Origin: Paenibacillus xylanilyticus
Lineage (GTDB): Bacteria; Bacillota; Bacilli; Paenibacillales; Paenibacillaceae
NCBI RefSeq assembly: GCF_013359935.1
Contig: NZ_JABMCB010000153.1
Span: forward strand, 1-41,798
Direction: 5' to 3'
DNA length: 41,798 nt
The notes below the pieces were generated by a model, which saw nothing but the letters and a program-made list of their open reading frames with translations, ran no database searches and was not told the DNA's origin. Shown here piece after piece: positions 1 to 8,748 of this stretch (the first letter of the stretch is position 1; each line of letters opens with the position of its first letter). A program made the translations under genes and the position numbers.

Positions 1-38
1 AAATCCTCGTGTCGGCGGTTCGATTCCGTCCCGAGCCA
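1..38 (+). tRNA. tRNA-Phe (3' part only, cut by window edge)
   Basis: Only the last anticodon base, the 3' side of the anticodon stem, the variable loop, the T arm (GGCGG / CCGTC around TTCGATT) and the 3' acceptor strand CCGAGCC plus A are inside the window. The sequence matches the 3' half of Bacillus tRNA-Phe(GAA) as I remember it. The gene is followed by CC then T, so a full CCA is not encoded. Confidence 0.85.
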
Positions 39-50
39 CCTTTTAATCCT

Positions 51-136
51 GGAGGATTAGCGAAGTGGCCAAACGCATCAGACTGTAAATCTGCTCCCGT
101 ACGGGTTCGGTGGTTCGAATCCATCATCCTCCACCA
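51..136 (+). tRNA. tRNA-Tyr (GTA)
   Basis: The acceptor stem GGAGGAT pairs with ATCCTCC at 126-132. The anticodon loop CTGTAAA gives GTA. A long variable arm is present, as expected for bacterial tRNA-Tyr. The CCA end is encoded (134-136). Confidence 0.95.
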
Positions 137-146
137 GTTTTTTTAT

Positions 147-219
147 GAGTCATTAGCTCAGTTGGTAGAGCACCTGACTTTTAATCAGGGTGTCGAAGGT
201 TCGAGCCCTTCATGACTCA
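147..219 (+). tRNA. tRNA-Lys (TTT)
   Basis: The acceptor stem GAGTCAT (147-153) pairs with ATGACTC (212-218). The anticodon loop CTTTTAA gives TTT. The discriminator A219 is followed by C then T, so CCA is not encoded and must be added after transcription. Confidence 0.95.
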
Positions 220-230
220 CTTTTATATAT

Positions 231-311
231 GCGCGTGTGGCGGAATTGGCAGACGCACTAGACTTAGGATCTAGCGTCTTTGACGTGGGGGTTCAAGTCC
301 CTCCACGCGCA
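231..311 (+). tRNA. tRNA-Leu (TAG)
   Basis: The acceptor stem GCGCGTG pairs with CACGCGC at 304-310. The anticodon stem is CTAGA/TCTAG with loop CTTAGGA, giving TAG. A long variable arm (class II) is present. CCA is not encoded. Confidence 0.95.
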
Positions 312-321
312 TCCTTTATAC

Positions 322-396
322 GCGGACGTGGCTCAGCGGTAGAGCATCGCCTTGCCAAGGCGAGGGTCGCGGGTTCGATTCCCGTCGTCCGCTCCA
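322..396 (+). tRNA. tRNA-Gly (GCC)
   Basis: The acceptor stem GCGGACG (322-328) pairs with CGTCCGC (386-392). The anticodon loop TTGCCAA gives GCC. The discriminator is T393 and CCA is encoded at 394-396. Confidence 0.95.
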
Positions 397-405
397 ATAA
401 TATTT

Positions 406-482
406 GCGCCCTTAGCTCAGCTGGATAGAGCGTTTGACTACGAATCAAAAGGCCGGGAGTTCGAATCTCTCAGGGCGCGCCA
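406..482 (+). tRNA. tRNA-Arg (ACG)
   Basis: The acceptor stem GCGCCCT (406-412) pairs with AGGGCGC (472-478). The anticodon loop CTACGAA gives ACG (A34 normally becomes inosine). CCA is encoded at 480-482. Confidence 0.95.
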
Positions 483-497
483 TTTATAACTTCATAT

Positions 498-576
498 GCC
501 GGCGTGGCGGAATGGCAGACGCGCTCGACTCAAAATCGAGTGGGAAACCGTGGAGGTTCGAGTCCTCTCGCCGGTA
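498..576 (+). tRNA. tRNA-Leu (CAA)
   Basis: The acceptor stem GCCGGCG pairs with CGCCGGT (569-575), with a G-T first pair. The anticodon stem is CTCGA/TCGAG with loop CTCAAAA, giving CAA. The variable arm is long. No CCA is encoded after A576. Confidence 0.94.
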
Positions 577-584
577 TACTATAA

Positions 585-658
585 CGGGATGTAGCTCAGC
601 TTGGTAGAGCACCTGGTTTGGGACCAGGGGGTCGCATGTTCAAATCGTGTCATCCCGA
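585..658 (+). tRNA. tRNA-Pro (TGG)
   Basis: The acceptor stem CGGGATG (585-591) pairs with CATCCCG (651-657). The anticodon stem is CCTGG/CCAGG with loop TTTGGGA, giving TGG. CCA is not encoded. Confidence 0.94.
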
Positions 659-670
659 TCTTATTCTTAT

Positions 671-741
671 GCGGGTGTAGTTCAATGGTAGAACTTTAGC
701 CTTCCAAGCTAATAGCGTGGGTTCGATTCCCATCACCCGCT
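671..741 (+). tRNA. tRNA-Gly (TCC)
   Basis: The acceptor stem GCGGGTG (671-677) pairs with CACCCGC (734-740). The anticodon loop CTTCCAA gives TCC. CCA is not encoded. This is the last gene of the tRNA run; a terminator follows directly. Confidence 0.94.
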
Positions 742-751
742 TAATATCATG

Positions 752-784
752 AAAAAAGAGATGGTATATACCGTCTCTTTTTTT
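752..784 (+). terminator. Intrinsic terminator of the tRNA cluster
   Basis: A long hairpin pairs 752-766 with 769-783. It contains the palindromic core GGTATATACC, a T-G wobble and an AGAGA/TCTCT stem, and it ends in a run of seven T. It sits 10 bases after the last tRNA gene. Confidence 0.85.
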
Positions 785-907
785 GCGTTCATAGAGTTTC
801 ATCAAGATTAAATGCCCGGGTATAGTCCACATATCTAATTGGATGGTTTCCTTTGAGTGTGCTAACGCAGTATAGCATCACACTGATAATTAACGTTACT
901 ATATTTT

Positions 908-975
908 ATAAAACGCTTACAAAAATATCTTGCCTATTTCATCAAGTTATAATACCATATCAATTAAGCGCTTAA
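908..975 (+). promoter_or_regulatory. iol operon promoter region: cre-like box, -10 and palindromic operator
   Basis: Three elements precede iolD. At 908-921 the minus strand reads TGTAAGCGTTTTAT, matching 12 of 14 positions of the CcpA cre consensus TGWAANCGNTNWCA. At 948-953 there is a perfect -10 TATAAT, though without a good -35 at 16-18 bases. At 964-975 there is a perfect 12-base palindrome, TTAAGCGCTTAA, with the central CG typical of LacI-family operators. The cre-like box would cover the -35 zone and the palindrome would lie around the start of transcription, both repressing positions. Binding by the LacI-type protein encoded at 8749 is inferred. Confidence 0.6.
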
Positions 976-1031
976 CCTTTATGGGTAAGGCGCTTATCCT
1001 TAACGTAGATTAAGCGCTTTACCCATAAAGG
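976..1031 (+). repeat. 21-base imperfect inverted repeat (hairpin/operator) at the iolD ribosome binding site
   Basis: The left arm 976-996 and right arm 1011-1031 are reverse complements over 21 bases with one mismatch. They are separated by 14 bases. Each arm carries one GCGCTT-type box (992-995 and 1014-1019), so the repeat could be two more LacI-type half sites or an RNA hairpin. The right arm ends two bases before the Shine-Dalgarno sequence (1034-1039), so a folded leader could hinder iolD translation. No U-run follows, so it is not an intrinsic terminator. Confidence 0.7.
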
Positions 1032-1048
1032 GGAAGGAGACGAAATCC

Positions 1049-2914
1049 ATGACAACGATTCGGCTGACAATGGCTCAGGCACTGCTCCGCTACCTGGATC
1101 AGCAGTACATTTCCGTAGATGGGGTAGAAACCAAATTTGTGAAAGGCGTCATCGGCATTTTCGGACACGGTAATGTAACAGGAATTGGAGAAGCATTGGA
1201 ACGCAGTTCGGGCAGCTTGACGTATATGCAGGGCAAAAACGAACAGGGCATGGTACATACGGCAGCGGCCTATGCCAAGCAGAAGAACCGCAGACAGATC
1301 TACGCATGTACGACATCGATCGGACCCGGTGCGCTGAACATGATTACTGCAGCGGCAACAGCAACGGTTAACCGGATTCCTGTACTTCTGCTTCCCGGTG
1401 ATAACTTTGCCACACGAGAGCCGGACCCGGTACTGCAACAGCTGGAAGTGAGCAGTGATTATACAGTCTCGGCTACAGACCCATTTAAAGCGGTCAGCAA
1501 ATACTGGGATCGCATTGTTCGTCCTGAACAGTTGATGATCGCTGTCACGCAGGCGATGCGCATCCTCACGGACCCGGCGGAGACAGGTGCGGTAACACTG
1601 GCGCTTCCACAGGATGTGCAGGCGGAGGCGTACGATTACCCGGAATCGTTCTTCGCCCGCAAAGTGCATTACCTGGACCGCCGCCCCCCGGTGCATGCGG
1701 CCATTGAACGGGCAGTGGAACAGCTTGCCCGTGGCAGGAGGCCACTGCTGATTGCAGGCGGCGGTGTGCTGTATTCCGAGGCTTCCACACAGCTTGCTGC
1801 GTTTGCCGAGGCGTTTGGTATTCCGGTTGCCGAGACACAGGCCGGCAAGAGTGCATTGCCCTGGGATCACCCTCTCAATGTGGGGGCCATTGGGGTTACC
1901 GGCTCGTTAGCGGCCAACCGGCTCGCTAGAGAAGCAGATGTTGTGATCGGCGTCGGCACCCGGTTCTCGGATTTCACGACGGCCTCCCGGTCCGCTTTTC
2001 AGCATCCTGAGGTTGCATTTATCAACATTAACCTGAACGGCATGGACGCAGCCAAGCTGGGCGGGGAAGCGATTCTGGCAGATGCGCGGGAAGGTCTGCA
2101 TGCTTTGCAAACGGCATTGCAGGAACGGAAGTATCAGAGCGGATACAGCTCATCCGAAATTGCTGATCTGCGGGTCGAATGGAATCGTGAGGTAGATCGG
2201 CTGTATGAACTCCAACACGAAGCAGGGCTGGCGCAGACCACCGCTGTTGGAGTCATTAACCGGACAATTGATCCATCTTCCGTCATTGTATGTGCGGCGG
2301 GAAGCCTACCCGGAGACTTGCATCGCCTTTGGCGTGCGGCAGCACCCAAGACGTATCACATGGAATATGGCTTCTCCTGCATGGGATATGAGGTGAGTGG
2401 GGCGTTTGGAGCAGCGCTTGCCGAGCCGAATCGTGAGGTATATGCCATGGTTGGCGATGGCAGTTACCTGATGCTTCATTCCGAGCTGGTGACCAGCTTA
2501 CAGGAACAGAAGAAGTTCACCATTTTGCTATTCAACAACAACGGCTTCCAGTGTATTCATAATTTGCAGCGGGAACACGGCAGTGATGGGTTTGGCAACG
2601 AGTTTCGCTACCGTGAGTCGGAGACCGGGCAACTGAGTGGAGATTACATGCCAATGGATTTTGCAGCACATGCCCGCAGTCTGGGAGCAAAAGCGTATCA
2701 AGTGGAAACAGCAGAGCAGCTGGAGCAGGCGCTCAGAGATGCACGGAACGAAACGATAACCACACTGATCGAAATCTTGGTTGTGCCGGGGACGAACGCA
2801 GGAGGATATGAATCCTGGTGGAATGTAGGGGTGCCGGAAGTATCTACGGAAGAAAAGGTTATTAGTGCTCACCACGCAATGCAAGCCAGCCGAGCCAAAG
2901 CAAGGCCCATTTAA
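1049..2914 (+). CDS. iolD: 3D-(3,5/4)-trihydroxycyclohexane-1,2-dione hydrolase (IolD)
   Basis: IolD opens the inositol ring: it hydrolyses the diketone made by IolE to 5-deoxyglucuronate using thiamine diphosphate. The 621-residue product has the three-domain layout of acetolactate-synthase-like ThDP enzymes. The N-terminal pyrimidine-binding domain carries the activating glutamate E65 (in KNEQGMVH). The C-terminal domain carries the ThDP/Mg motif from G469-D-G-S to N-N-N-G (496-499). The length fits the family (about 640 residues). The ATG at 1049 has AAGGAG nine bases upstream. It is the first gene of the operon, directly behind the palindromic control region. The gene order iolDECAGB differs from the B. 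subtilis iolABCDEFGHIJ order. Confidence 0.96.
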   Translation: MTTIRLTMAQALLRYLDQQYISVDGVETKFVKGVIGIFGHGNVTGIGEALERSSGSLTYMQGKNEQGMVHTAAAYAKQKNRRQIYACTTSIGPGALNMITAAATATVNRIPVLLLPGDNFATREPDPVLQQLEVSSDYTVSATDPFKAVSKYWDRIVRPEQLMIAVTQAMRILTDPAETGAVTLALPQDVQAEAYDYPESFFARKVHYLDRRPPVHAAIERAVEQLARGRRPLLIAGGGVLYSEASTQLAAFAEAFGIPVAETQAGKSALPWDHPLNVGAIGVTGSLAANRLAREADVVIGVGTRFSDFTTASRSAFQHPEVAFININLNGMDAAKLGGEAILADAREGLHALQTALQERKYQSGYSSSEIADLRVEWNREVDRLYELQHEAGLAQTTAVGVINRTIDPSSVIVCAAGSLPGDLHRLWRAAAPKTYHMEYGFSCMGYEVSGAFGAALAEPNREVYAMVGDGSYLMLHSELVTSLQEQKKFTILLFNNNGFQCIHNLQREHGSDGFGNEFRYRESETGQLSGDYMPMDFAAHARSLGAKAYQVETAEQLEQALRDARNETITTLIEILVVPGTNAGGYESWWNVGVPEVSTEEKVISAHHAMQASRAKARPI

Positions 2915-2974
2915 TTCAGCACAGTGCATCTGAACGAACATTACGCTGAACTCAAAAAAAGGAGACGTGGAGCA

Positions 2975-3880
2975 ATGAATAAGCTGCCATTTCAGCTCGG
3001 GATTCATCCGATCAACTGGGTCGGCGAGGATGTAAAGGAGCATGGAGACGACACCACGTGTGAGCAGATTTTGGATGACATTCAGCGACTCGGGCTGACA
3101 GGTACCGAGATGGGGCGCAAATATCCGACAGACCCAGCTGCATTGCGAGAGGAATTAGGGAAGCGGAATATCCGTCTGGTTTCTCAGTGGAAATCGGTGC
3201 TGCTCTCCGATCCGGCTTATCGACAGTCTGAGCTGGACAGCTACCGCAGACATGCTGAATTTCTGCAATCGATGGGCAGTACGGTGATTAGCACAGCAGA
3301 GGTAGGTGGTTCCCTACATTTTGATCCCCGGCGGACTCCACATGAAAAGGAAGTACTACGGCTCAGTGAATCTGAGTGGCATATCCTTGCCGAAGGATTG
3401 AACGAAGCAGGAGCTATAGCCCGCGAATATGGACTAAAGCTGACGTACCATCACCACGGCGGCACAGTGGTAGAACAACCGGATGAGATCGACCGTTTGA
3501 TGGAATTGACCGATCCCTCTCTCGTGTATTTGCTCTATGACACGGGTCATGCCTACTACGGAGGAGCAGATCCACTCGCATTGCTGCGGAAACATTATGA
3601 CCGGATTGCCTATATCCACTTGAAGGATATTCGTCCGGATGTGCTGGATGAAGCGCGGGCAGCACAATCTGATTTTGTGGGCTGTATTCGCCGAGGAGTG
3701 TTTACTGTACCTGGGGATGGATGTATTGATTTTGCTCCGATTCTGCAGGAGTTGATCGACCGGGGATATGATGGCTGGGCGATGCTTGAAGGGGAGCAGG
3801 ACCCCGCAATTCATAATCCATATGAGTATGCAAAACGATCCCTTTTGTATATGAATTCACTGATTGGTCAGCCCAGCTGA
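2975..3880 (+). CDS. iolE: Inosose dehydratase (IolE)
   Basis: IolE removes water from scyllo-inosose to give 3D-trihydroxycyclohexane-1,2-dione, the substrate of IolD. It is a TIM-barrel protein of the xylose-isomerase-like (AP endonuclease 2) fold. Metal-ligand-rich strands are visible: YHHHGG, YDTGHAYYGG, HLKDIR and the C-terminal MLEGEQD. The ATG at 2975 was chosen because AAAGGAG lies ten bases before it and because it gives 301 residues, close to the 297 of B. subtilis IolE. An upstream in-frame start at 2924 has no ribosome binding site. It follows iolD by 60 bases in the same operon. Confidence 0.95.
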   Translation: MNKLPFQLGIHPINWVGEDVKEHGDDTTCEQILDDIQRLGLTGTEMGRKYPTDPAALREELGKRNIRLVSQWKSVLLSDPAYRQSELDSYRRHAEFLQSMGSTVISTAEVGGSLHFDPRRTPHEKEVLRLSESEWHILAEGLNEAGAIAREYGLKLTYHHHGGTVVEQPDEIDRLMELTDPSLVYLLYDTGHAYYGGADPLALLRKHYDRIAYIHLKDIRPDVLDEARAAQSDFVGCIRRGVFTVPGDGCIDFAPILQELIDRGYDGWAMLEGEQDPAIHNPYEYAKRSLLYMNSLIGQPS

Positions 3881-4057
3881 TTCGGCATGGCGTCAACTTG
3901 AAGCCCATACGATGAGGTAACGGAGTGTTTTTCAAGTCCACGTACACATAGCAGTTGTAGACAGTAGGTGCAGACCGGAAGTCAGTCTGTTCAACATAAG
4001 TCGGTCAGCACTTTCCACCCTGATCACTATCCCATCACCGAAAGGGGTTCAGAACCA

Positions 4058-5068
4058 ATGACTTACGTTTCCTTTCCTTCATCCAGGAAGATGGATTTCA
4101 CCGCGATCGGCCGTCTGTGTATCGACTTGAATGCCAATGAGATCAACCGTCCGATGGAAGAGACGATGACGTTTACGAAATATGTGGGTGGTTCTCCGGC
4201 CAATATTACGATTGGCATGTCCAGGCTCGGCATGGAAACGGCCTTTATCGGCAAAATCGCCAATGACCAGATGGGCAGGTTCATCCAAGGTTATCTGGAA
4301 CGCAACGGAATCGATATTTCGAATGTGGTAACGGACGACACAGGAGCGGTGACAGGTCTCGCTTTTACCGAAATCAAAAGTCCAACGGACTGCAGCATTC
4401 TGATGTACCGCGACCATGCAGCAGATCTGTTGCTGCAGGCGCGTGAAGTGCAGGAGCAGCTGATCGCTGACTCCAAGGTGCTCCTGATCTCCGGAACGGC
4501 TCTGGCCCAGAGTCCATCCCGTGAAGCGGTATTCCAGGCTTTAACCTACGCGAAAAAACATGGAACCGTCATTATATTTGATCTTGATTATCGCCCCTAC
4601 ACATGGACATCAGCCGAAGAAACGGCAGTCTATTACAACCTCGCAGCTGAAAAATGCGACATCATTCTGGGTACCCGCGAAGAGTTCGACATGATGGAGA
4701 CGTTTGACCATAATCCACAACATAGTGATCAGGTAACTGCGCAAAAGTGGTTTGATTACTCAGCAAAAATCGTCGTGATTAAGCATGGCAAAGAAGGCTC
4801 CATTGCGTATACCCGTGAGGGGCTATCCCATCGAGCGGAAAGCTATCCTGCGCGTGTGGTGAAGACATTTGGAGCAGGCGATTCCTATGCAGCAGGATTC
4901 CTATACGGCATTATGCAGAACTGGACGATTGAACGAAGCATGGCGTTTGGCAGTGCGGCGGCGAGTATCGTCATCTCCAGTCACAGCTGTTCGGATGCGA
5001 TGCCGACGGTGGAGCAGGTGAATGACTATATCGAACGCTGCAATCGGGGCGAAATTACCGTGTCCTGA
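4058..5068 (+). CDS. iolC: 5-dehydro-2-deoxygluconokinase (IolC)
   Basis: IolC phosphorylates 5-dehydro-2-deoxygluconate (DKG) with ATP; the product is later cleaved by an aldolase. It is a PfkB/ribokinase-family protein of 336 residues. The N-terminal PfkB region GGSPANITIGMSRLG lies at 44-58, and the C-terminal signature FGAGDSYAAG has the catalytic aspartate at D275. The ATG at 4058 is preceded by AAAGGGG with ten bases of spacing; the in-frame codons upstream to 3968 lack a ribosome binding site. The gap of 177 bases after iolE is larger than elsewhere in the operon, but I see no clear terminator or promoter in it. Confidence 0.95.
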   Translation: MTYVSFPSSRKMDFTAIGRLCIDLNANEINRPMEETMTFTKYVGGSPANITIGMSRLGMETAFIGKIANDQMGRFIQGYLERNGIDISNVVTDDTGAVTGLAFTEIKSPTDCSILMYRDHAADLLLQAREVQEQLIADSKVLLISGTALAQSPSREAVFQALTYAKKHGTVIIFDLDYRPYTWTSAEETAVYYNLAAEKCDIILGTREEFDMMETFDHNPQHSDQVTAQKWFDYSAKIVVIKHGKEGSIAYTREGLSHRAESYPARVVKTFGAGDSYAAGFLYGIMQNWTIERSMAFGSAAASIVISSHSCSDAMPTVEQVNDYIERCNRGEITVS

Positions 5069-5125
5069 ATCGCGTTGGAGTAATCGGAACATACGGAACA
5101 CATATAAGCGAAGGGAGACAGGGCT

Positions 5126-6601
5126 ATGGGAAAAGGGCTTTCAGAAGCGTCTGCAACAGTAACGATGGTACAAAACTGGATTGGGGGTGCCTGGGTGACC
5201 CCGGCGGCAACCCGTACCGAGCCGGTCGTAAATCCGGCCACGGAAGAGGTTATTGCACACGTGCCGCTGTCGGAACAAGCGGACGTTGATCTTGCCGTGC
5301 AGACGGCACGGGACGCATTCCCATCTTGGAGCGGCACACCGGTTCCCCGCCGTGCACGTGTTTTGTTCCGCTATCAGCAATTGCTGGTGGAGCACTGGGA
5401 AGAACTCGCACGGCTGGTCACACTGGAAAACGGCAAAAGCTACGCTGAAGCCTATGGGGAAGTTCAGCGAGGCATTGAATGTGTCGAATTCGCGGCAGGT
5501 GCCCCGAATCTGATGATGGGCAAGCAGCTGCCCGACATCGCCACCGGGCTGGAATCGGGCATGTATCGGTACCCAATTGGCGTAATCGGGGGAATTACCC
5601 CCTTCAACTTCCCGATGATGGTACCGTGCTGGATGTTCCCGCTGGCCATTGCGTGCGGGAATACCTTTGTCCTGAAGCCGTCCGAGCGTACACCGCTGCT
5701 GGCAGGCCGCCTGGCTGAACTGTTCAAGGAAGCGGGGCTTCCGGACGGCGTGCTGAACATCGTTCACGGTGCACATGACGTCGTGAACGGACTGCTTGAA
5801 CACAAGGATGTTCAAGCGATCTCTTTTGTCGGCTCACAGCCTGTGGCTGAATACGTCTATACCACCGCATCCGCGCATGGTAAACGGGTGCAGGCGCTCG
5901 CCGGTGCCAAAAACCACTCGATCGTGATGCCAGATGCCGACCTTGATCTGACGGTGAAAGAGATCACCAGCGCGGCTTTCGGCTCGGCAGGAGAACGATG
6001 CATGGCCTGTTCGGTTGTTGTCGCCGTTGGCGATGTTGCTGACACGCTAGTACAAAAGCTGGTGGAAGCAGCGGATCACATCACGATTGGTAATGGCATG
6101 GATGAGGGTGTATTCCTGGGCCCTGTGATTCGAGGTCCACATAAAGAGCGTACACTCAGCTACATCGAATCAGGAGAACAGGAAGGTGCTGCCTTGATTC
6201 GGGATGGTCGCAAGGATGAAGCGGGAGGCAAACCCGGTTATTTTGTTGGACCCACGGTATTCGATGAGGTGCAGAGCAGCATGAAAATCTGGAAGGATGA
6301 AATCTTTGCCCCGGTGCTCTCTGTGGCAAGAGTGGCTACACTGGAGGAAGCGATTGAGCTGGCGAACCGTTCCGATTTTGCCAATGGAGCTTGTCTGTTT
6401 ACCCGCAGCGGAGCGAGCATGCGGCAGTTCCGTGAAACAATTGATGCAGGCATGCTTGGGATAAACCTGGGTGTACCTGCGCCAATGGCGTTTTTTCCTT
6501 TTTCCGGTTGGAAGAAATCGTTCTACGGTGATCTGCATGCCAATGGCACGGATGGCGTTGAATTTTATACTCGCAAAAAAATGGTGACTGCTCGCTGGTA
6601 A
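5126..6601 (+). CDS. iolA: Methylmalonate-semialdehyde / malonate-semialdehyde dehydrogenase, CoA-acylating (IolA/MmsA)
   Basis: This enzyme oxidises malonate semialdehyde, the last C3 product of the inositol pathway, to acetyl-CoA with NAD and CoA. It is a 491-residue aldehyde dehydrogenase superfamily member. The Rossmann segment [12 protein letters not shown] lies at 152-163, KPSERTP at 184-190, and the catalytic cysteine is C292 in GSAGERCMA, as in MmsA enzymes. The ATG at 5126 has AAGGGAG eight bases upstream. The sequence from residue 15 (VQNWIGGAW) aligns with the usual start of the family, so the N-terminus is slightly extended. It lies between iolC and iolG, as expected for a pathway operon. 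Confidence 0.95.
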   Translation: MGKGLSEASATVTMVQNWIGGAWVTPAATRTEPVVNPATEEVIAHVPLSEQADVDLAVQTARDAFPSWSGTPVPRRARVLFRYQQLLVEHWEELARLVTLENGKSYAEAYGEVQRGIECVEFAAGAPNLMMGKQLPDIATGLESGMYRYPIGVIGGITPFNFPMMVPCWMFPLAIACGNTFVLKPSERTPLLAGRLAELFKEAGLPDGVLNIVHGAHDVVNGLLEHKDVQAISFVGSQPVAEYVYTTASAHGKRVQALAGAKNHSIVMPDADLDLTVKEITSAAFGSAGERCMACSVVVAVGDVADTLVQKLVEAADHITIGNGMDEGVFLGPVIRGPHKERTLSYIESGEQEGAALIRDGRKDEAGGKPGYFVGPTVFDEVQSSMKIWKDEIFAPVLSVARVATLEEAIELANRSDFANGACLFTRSGASMRQFRETIDAGMLGINLGVPAPMAFFPFSGWKKSFYGDLHANGTDGVEFYTRKKMVTARW

Positions 6602-6668
6602 TAACATAGGGTGATCCGGGCGAAGGGGGATCCCAGCCCATATGGGCGTAGACAGGGAGGATAACGGG

Positions 6669-7715
6669 ATGGGCAAGGATAAAGTGAAAATTGGCATCAT
6701 CGGTGCTGGGCGGATTGGCAAGATTCATGCAGATAATCTCATGCGCAATCCGCATGCCAAGATCGTAGGTATCAGTGATTTGTTTGCAGGGCCAGAACTG
6801 GAGGCTTGGGCATCCATAAGGGGTATTCCTGTCGTGACGACAGATAGCAGCCAACTGATTGAAATGCCGGACGTGGATGCGGTGCTGATCTGCTCTTCAA
6901 CAGATACACATGTGCCACTGATCGAGCAGGCAGCCCGGGCAGGGAAACACATTTTCTGCGAAAAACCGGTCAGCATGAACTTGAGCCAGACCCAAGCCGC
7001 TGTTACTGCCGTGCAGGAGGCCGGCGTAAAACTGCAGATCGGATTCAACCGCCGTTTCGATCATAACTTCAAGCGGGTGCGTGCCCATGTTCAGGAAGGA
7101 ACGATTGGTGATCCACATATTATCAAAATCACTTCACGCGACCCGAGTCCGCCGCCTGCAGAGTACATTCGGGTGTCTGGCGGGATTTTCATGGATATGA
7201 TGATTCACGATTTTGATATGGCGCGTTACCTGTCGGGAAGTGAAGTGGAGGAAGTGTACGCTCAGGGCAATGTGCTGATTCAGCCGGTTTTTGCAGAGCA
7301 TGGAGATGTAGATACGGCGATTGTAACGATGAGTTTTGAAAATGGAGCCATCGGCGTCATCGATAACAGCCGCCAGGCCGTCTATGGATATGATCAGCGA
7401 GTTGAAGTATTTGGATCCCTGGGCAGTGCAACTGCCGGGAACGATCATCCCAATACGGCAGAGATCAGTACAGCGGCCGGACTCATGCGCGATAAGCCGC
7501 TGCACTTCTTTCTGGAAAGATACAATGAAGCATATGTGCAGGAGACAGCCCTTTTTATCGAAGCGATCCTGAATGATACACCCGTAACTGTGGACGGTCA
7601 TGATGCGGTTCAGGCGGAACGGATTGCACTTGCGGCACGGATGTCGATGGAACAGGGAAGACCTGTGAAGCTTCGGGAGGTACCCGGAGTAACGATGGAA
7701 TCAACTGCTCCATAA
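6669..7715 (+). CDS. iolG: Inositol 2-dehydrogenase (IolG)
   Basis: IolG oxidises myo-inositol to scyllo-inosose with NAD, the entry step of the pathway. The 348-residue protein belongs to the Gfo/Idh/MocA family. It has an N-terminal Rossmann motif GIIGAGRIG, the catalytic lysine K99 in EKP, and the D176/H180 pair in MDMMIHDFD; these correspond to K97, D172 and H176 of B. subtilis IolG. The ATG at 6669 follows GGGAGG by eight bases, while an in-frame ATG at 6642 has a poor site. Its position fifth in the operon, rather than first, means induction of the entry step depends on read-through from iolD. Confidence 0.95.
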   Translation: MGKDKVKIGIIGAGRIGKIHADNLMRNPHAKIVGISDLFAGPELEAWASIRGIPVVTTDSSQLIEMPDVDAVLICSSTDTHVPLIEQAARAGKHIFCEKPVSMNLSQTQAAVTAVQEAGVKLQIGFNRRFDHNFKRVRAHVQEGTIGDPHIIKITSRDPSPPPAEYIRVSGGIFMDMMIHDFDMARYLSGSEVEEVYAQGNVLIQPVFAEHGDVDTAIVTMSFENGAIGVIDNSRQAVYGYDQRVEVFGSLGSATAGNDHPNTAEISTAAGLMRDKPLHFFLERYNEAYVQETALFIEAILNDTPVTVDGHDAVQAERIALAARMSMEQGRPVKLREVPGVTMESTAP

Positions 7716-7816
7716 ATTAATTCTTTCTAAGAACCTTATTTATTGCAGACGATGTGTTTCTGTTTGGCAGGAACATGGCTTGTTATGGATAGTTACAGAA
7801 AGGAGTGGGTGGCAGC

Positions 7817-8623
7817 ATGTCAGAACGTATCGTGAAGCCGGTAGTGAATCCGGAGGGAGACGGCACACTTTTAACAGTAACACCGGAATCTGCGGGCTGG
7901 GAATACGTAGAATTTCAGGTAGTACAGCTTGCGAAAGGACAGTCCTTTACCCGTGACAGCGGCGATCAGGAGCTCTGTATCGTACTTCTCAGTGGTTTGG
8001 CGAACGTGAGTACAAGGGAGCATACGTGGAAGAATATTGGGAAAAGAATGAGCATATTCGAAAAAATACCTCCCTATTCGGTCTATTTATCCAGCACGGA
8101 TCAGGTCGAGATCACAGCCATTTCCGCTTTAGAAATAGCCATATGTGCGGCACCAGGAAAGGGAACACATCCAACCCGTCTCATTACACCGGAAGAGGTC
8201 GGGGTAGAGACTCGTGGATACGGCAATCTGGAGCGCCAGATTCACAATATTTTACCGGAACAAAAGGAAGCAGACAGCTTGCTCGTCGTCGAAGTGTTCA
8301 CGCCAGATGGGCATTGGTCCAGTTATCCGCCGCATAAACATGATCGGGATGCTTTGCCTGAAGAATCTTTGCTGGAAGAGACGTATTACTTCCGTGTGCA
8401 GCCAGAGCAGGGATTTGCCATTCAGCGCATTTATACGGATGATCGCTCCGTGGATGAGACGCTTGCAGTGAACAATGGTGAAGTGGTGCTTGTTCCTTGC
8501 GGATACCATCCAGTGGGCGCTCCACCAGGATATGAGGTGTACTACCTCAATGTGATGGCGGGTCCAACCCGAACCTGGAAGTTTCATAACGACCCTGACC
8601 ATGATTGGCTGATGAAAAGGTAA
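7817..8623 (+). CDS. iolB: 5-deoxy-glucuronate isomerase (IolB)
   Basis: IolB isomerises 5-deoxyglucuronate to 5-dehydro-2-deoxygluconate, feeding IolC. It is a bicupin of the KduI/IolB family, 268 residues (B. subtilis 271). Metal-binding cupin elements are visible in SSYPPHKHD and EETYYFR, with the family-typical PCGYHPVGAPPGYEVYYLNV near the C-terminus. I chose the ATG at 7817, with AAAGGAG eleven bases upstream; a GTG at 7805 is in frame but overlaps that site. It is the last catabolic gene of the operon. Confidence 0.94.
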   Translation: MSERIVKPVVNPEGDGTLLTVTPESAGWEYVEFQVVQLAKGQSFTRDSGDQELCIVLLSGLANVSTREHTWKNIGKRMSIFEKIPPYSVYLSSTDQVEITAISALEIAICAAPGKGTHPTRLITPEEVGVETRGYGNLERQIHNILPEQKEADSLLVVEVFTPDGHWSSYPPHKHDRDALPEESLLEETYYFRVQPEQGFAIQRIYTDDRSVDETLAVNNGEVVLVPCGYHPVGAPPGYEVYYLNVMAGPTRTWKFHNDPDHDWLMKR

Positions 8624-8658
8624 TACGGACCATTTACACCTTCTTCAATGGCTTCAAG

Positions 8659-8705
8659 TTGCGTATGCTGACTTCCCCCTGCATAATGAGAAGAAAACGA
8701 TTACC
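8659..8705 (+). promoter_or_regulatory. Putative promoter and LacI/cre-type box of the iol regulator gene
   Basis: TTGCGT (8659-8664) and CATAAT (8682-8687) are separated by 17 bases. Immediately downstream, 8692-8705 reads AGAAAACGATTACC, matching 12 of 14 positions of the cre/LacI-type consensus. The box sits at the expected transcription start, which suggests autoregulation or CcpA repression. This promoter would let the regulator be expressed apart from the operon. Confidence 0.5.
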
Positions 8706-8748
8706 TATATATAAGGATCTTGTATATAGTACAGATGGGGAATTAACA

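Noticed and set aside
9..428. Short open frames through the tRNA cluster
   Set aside because: They read through folded tRNA genes and are not protein coding.
931..953. TTGCCT / TATAAT as a complete iol promoter
   Set aside because: The spacing is only 12 bases; the -10 is kept but this -35 is not acceptable.
1019..1870. 283-codon open frame on the minus strand across iolD
   Set aside because: It is antisense to a clear iolD, has a cysteine/arginine-rich composition typical of shadow frames, and no ribosome binding site or family motif.
8605..8748. N-terminal extension of the LacI-type regulator overlapping iolB
   Set aside because: The helix-turn-helix begins right at the ATG at 8749, and a plausible promoter lies within the extension.
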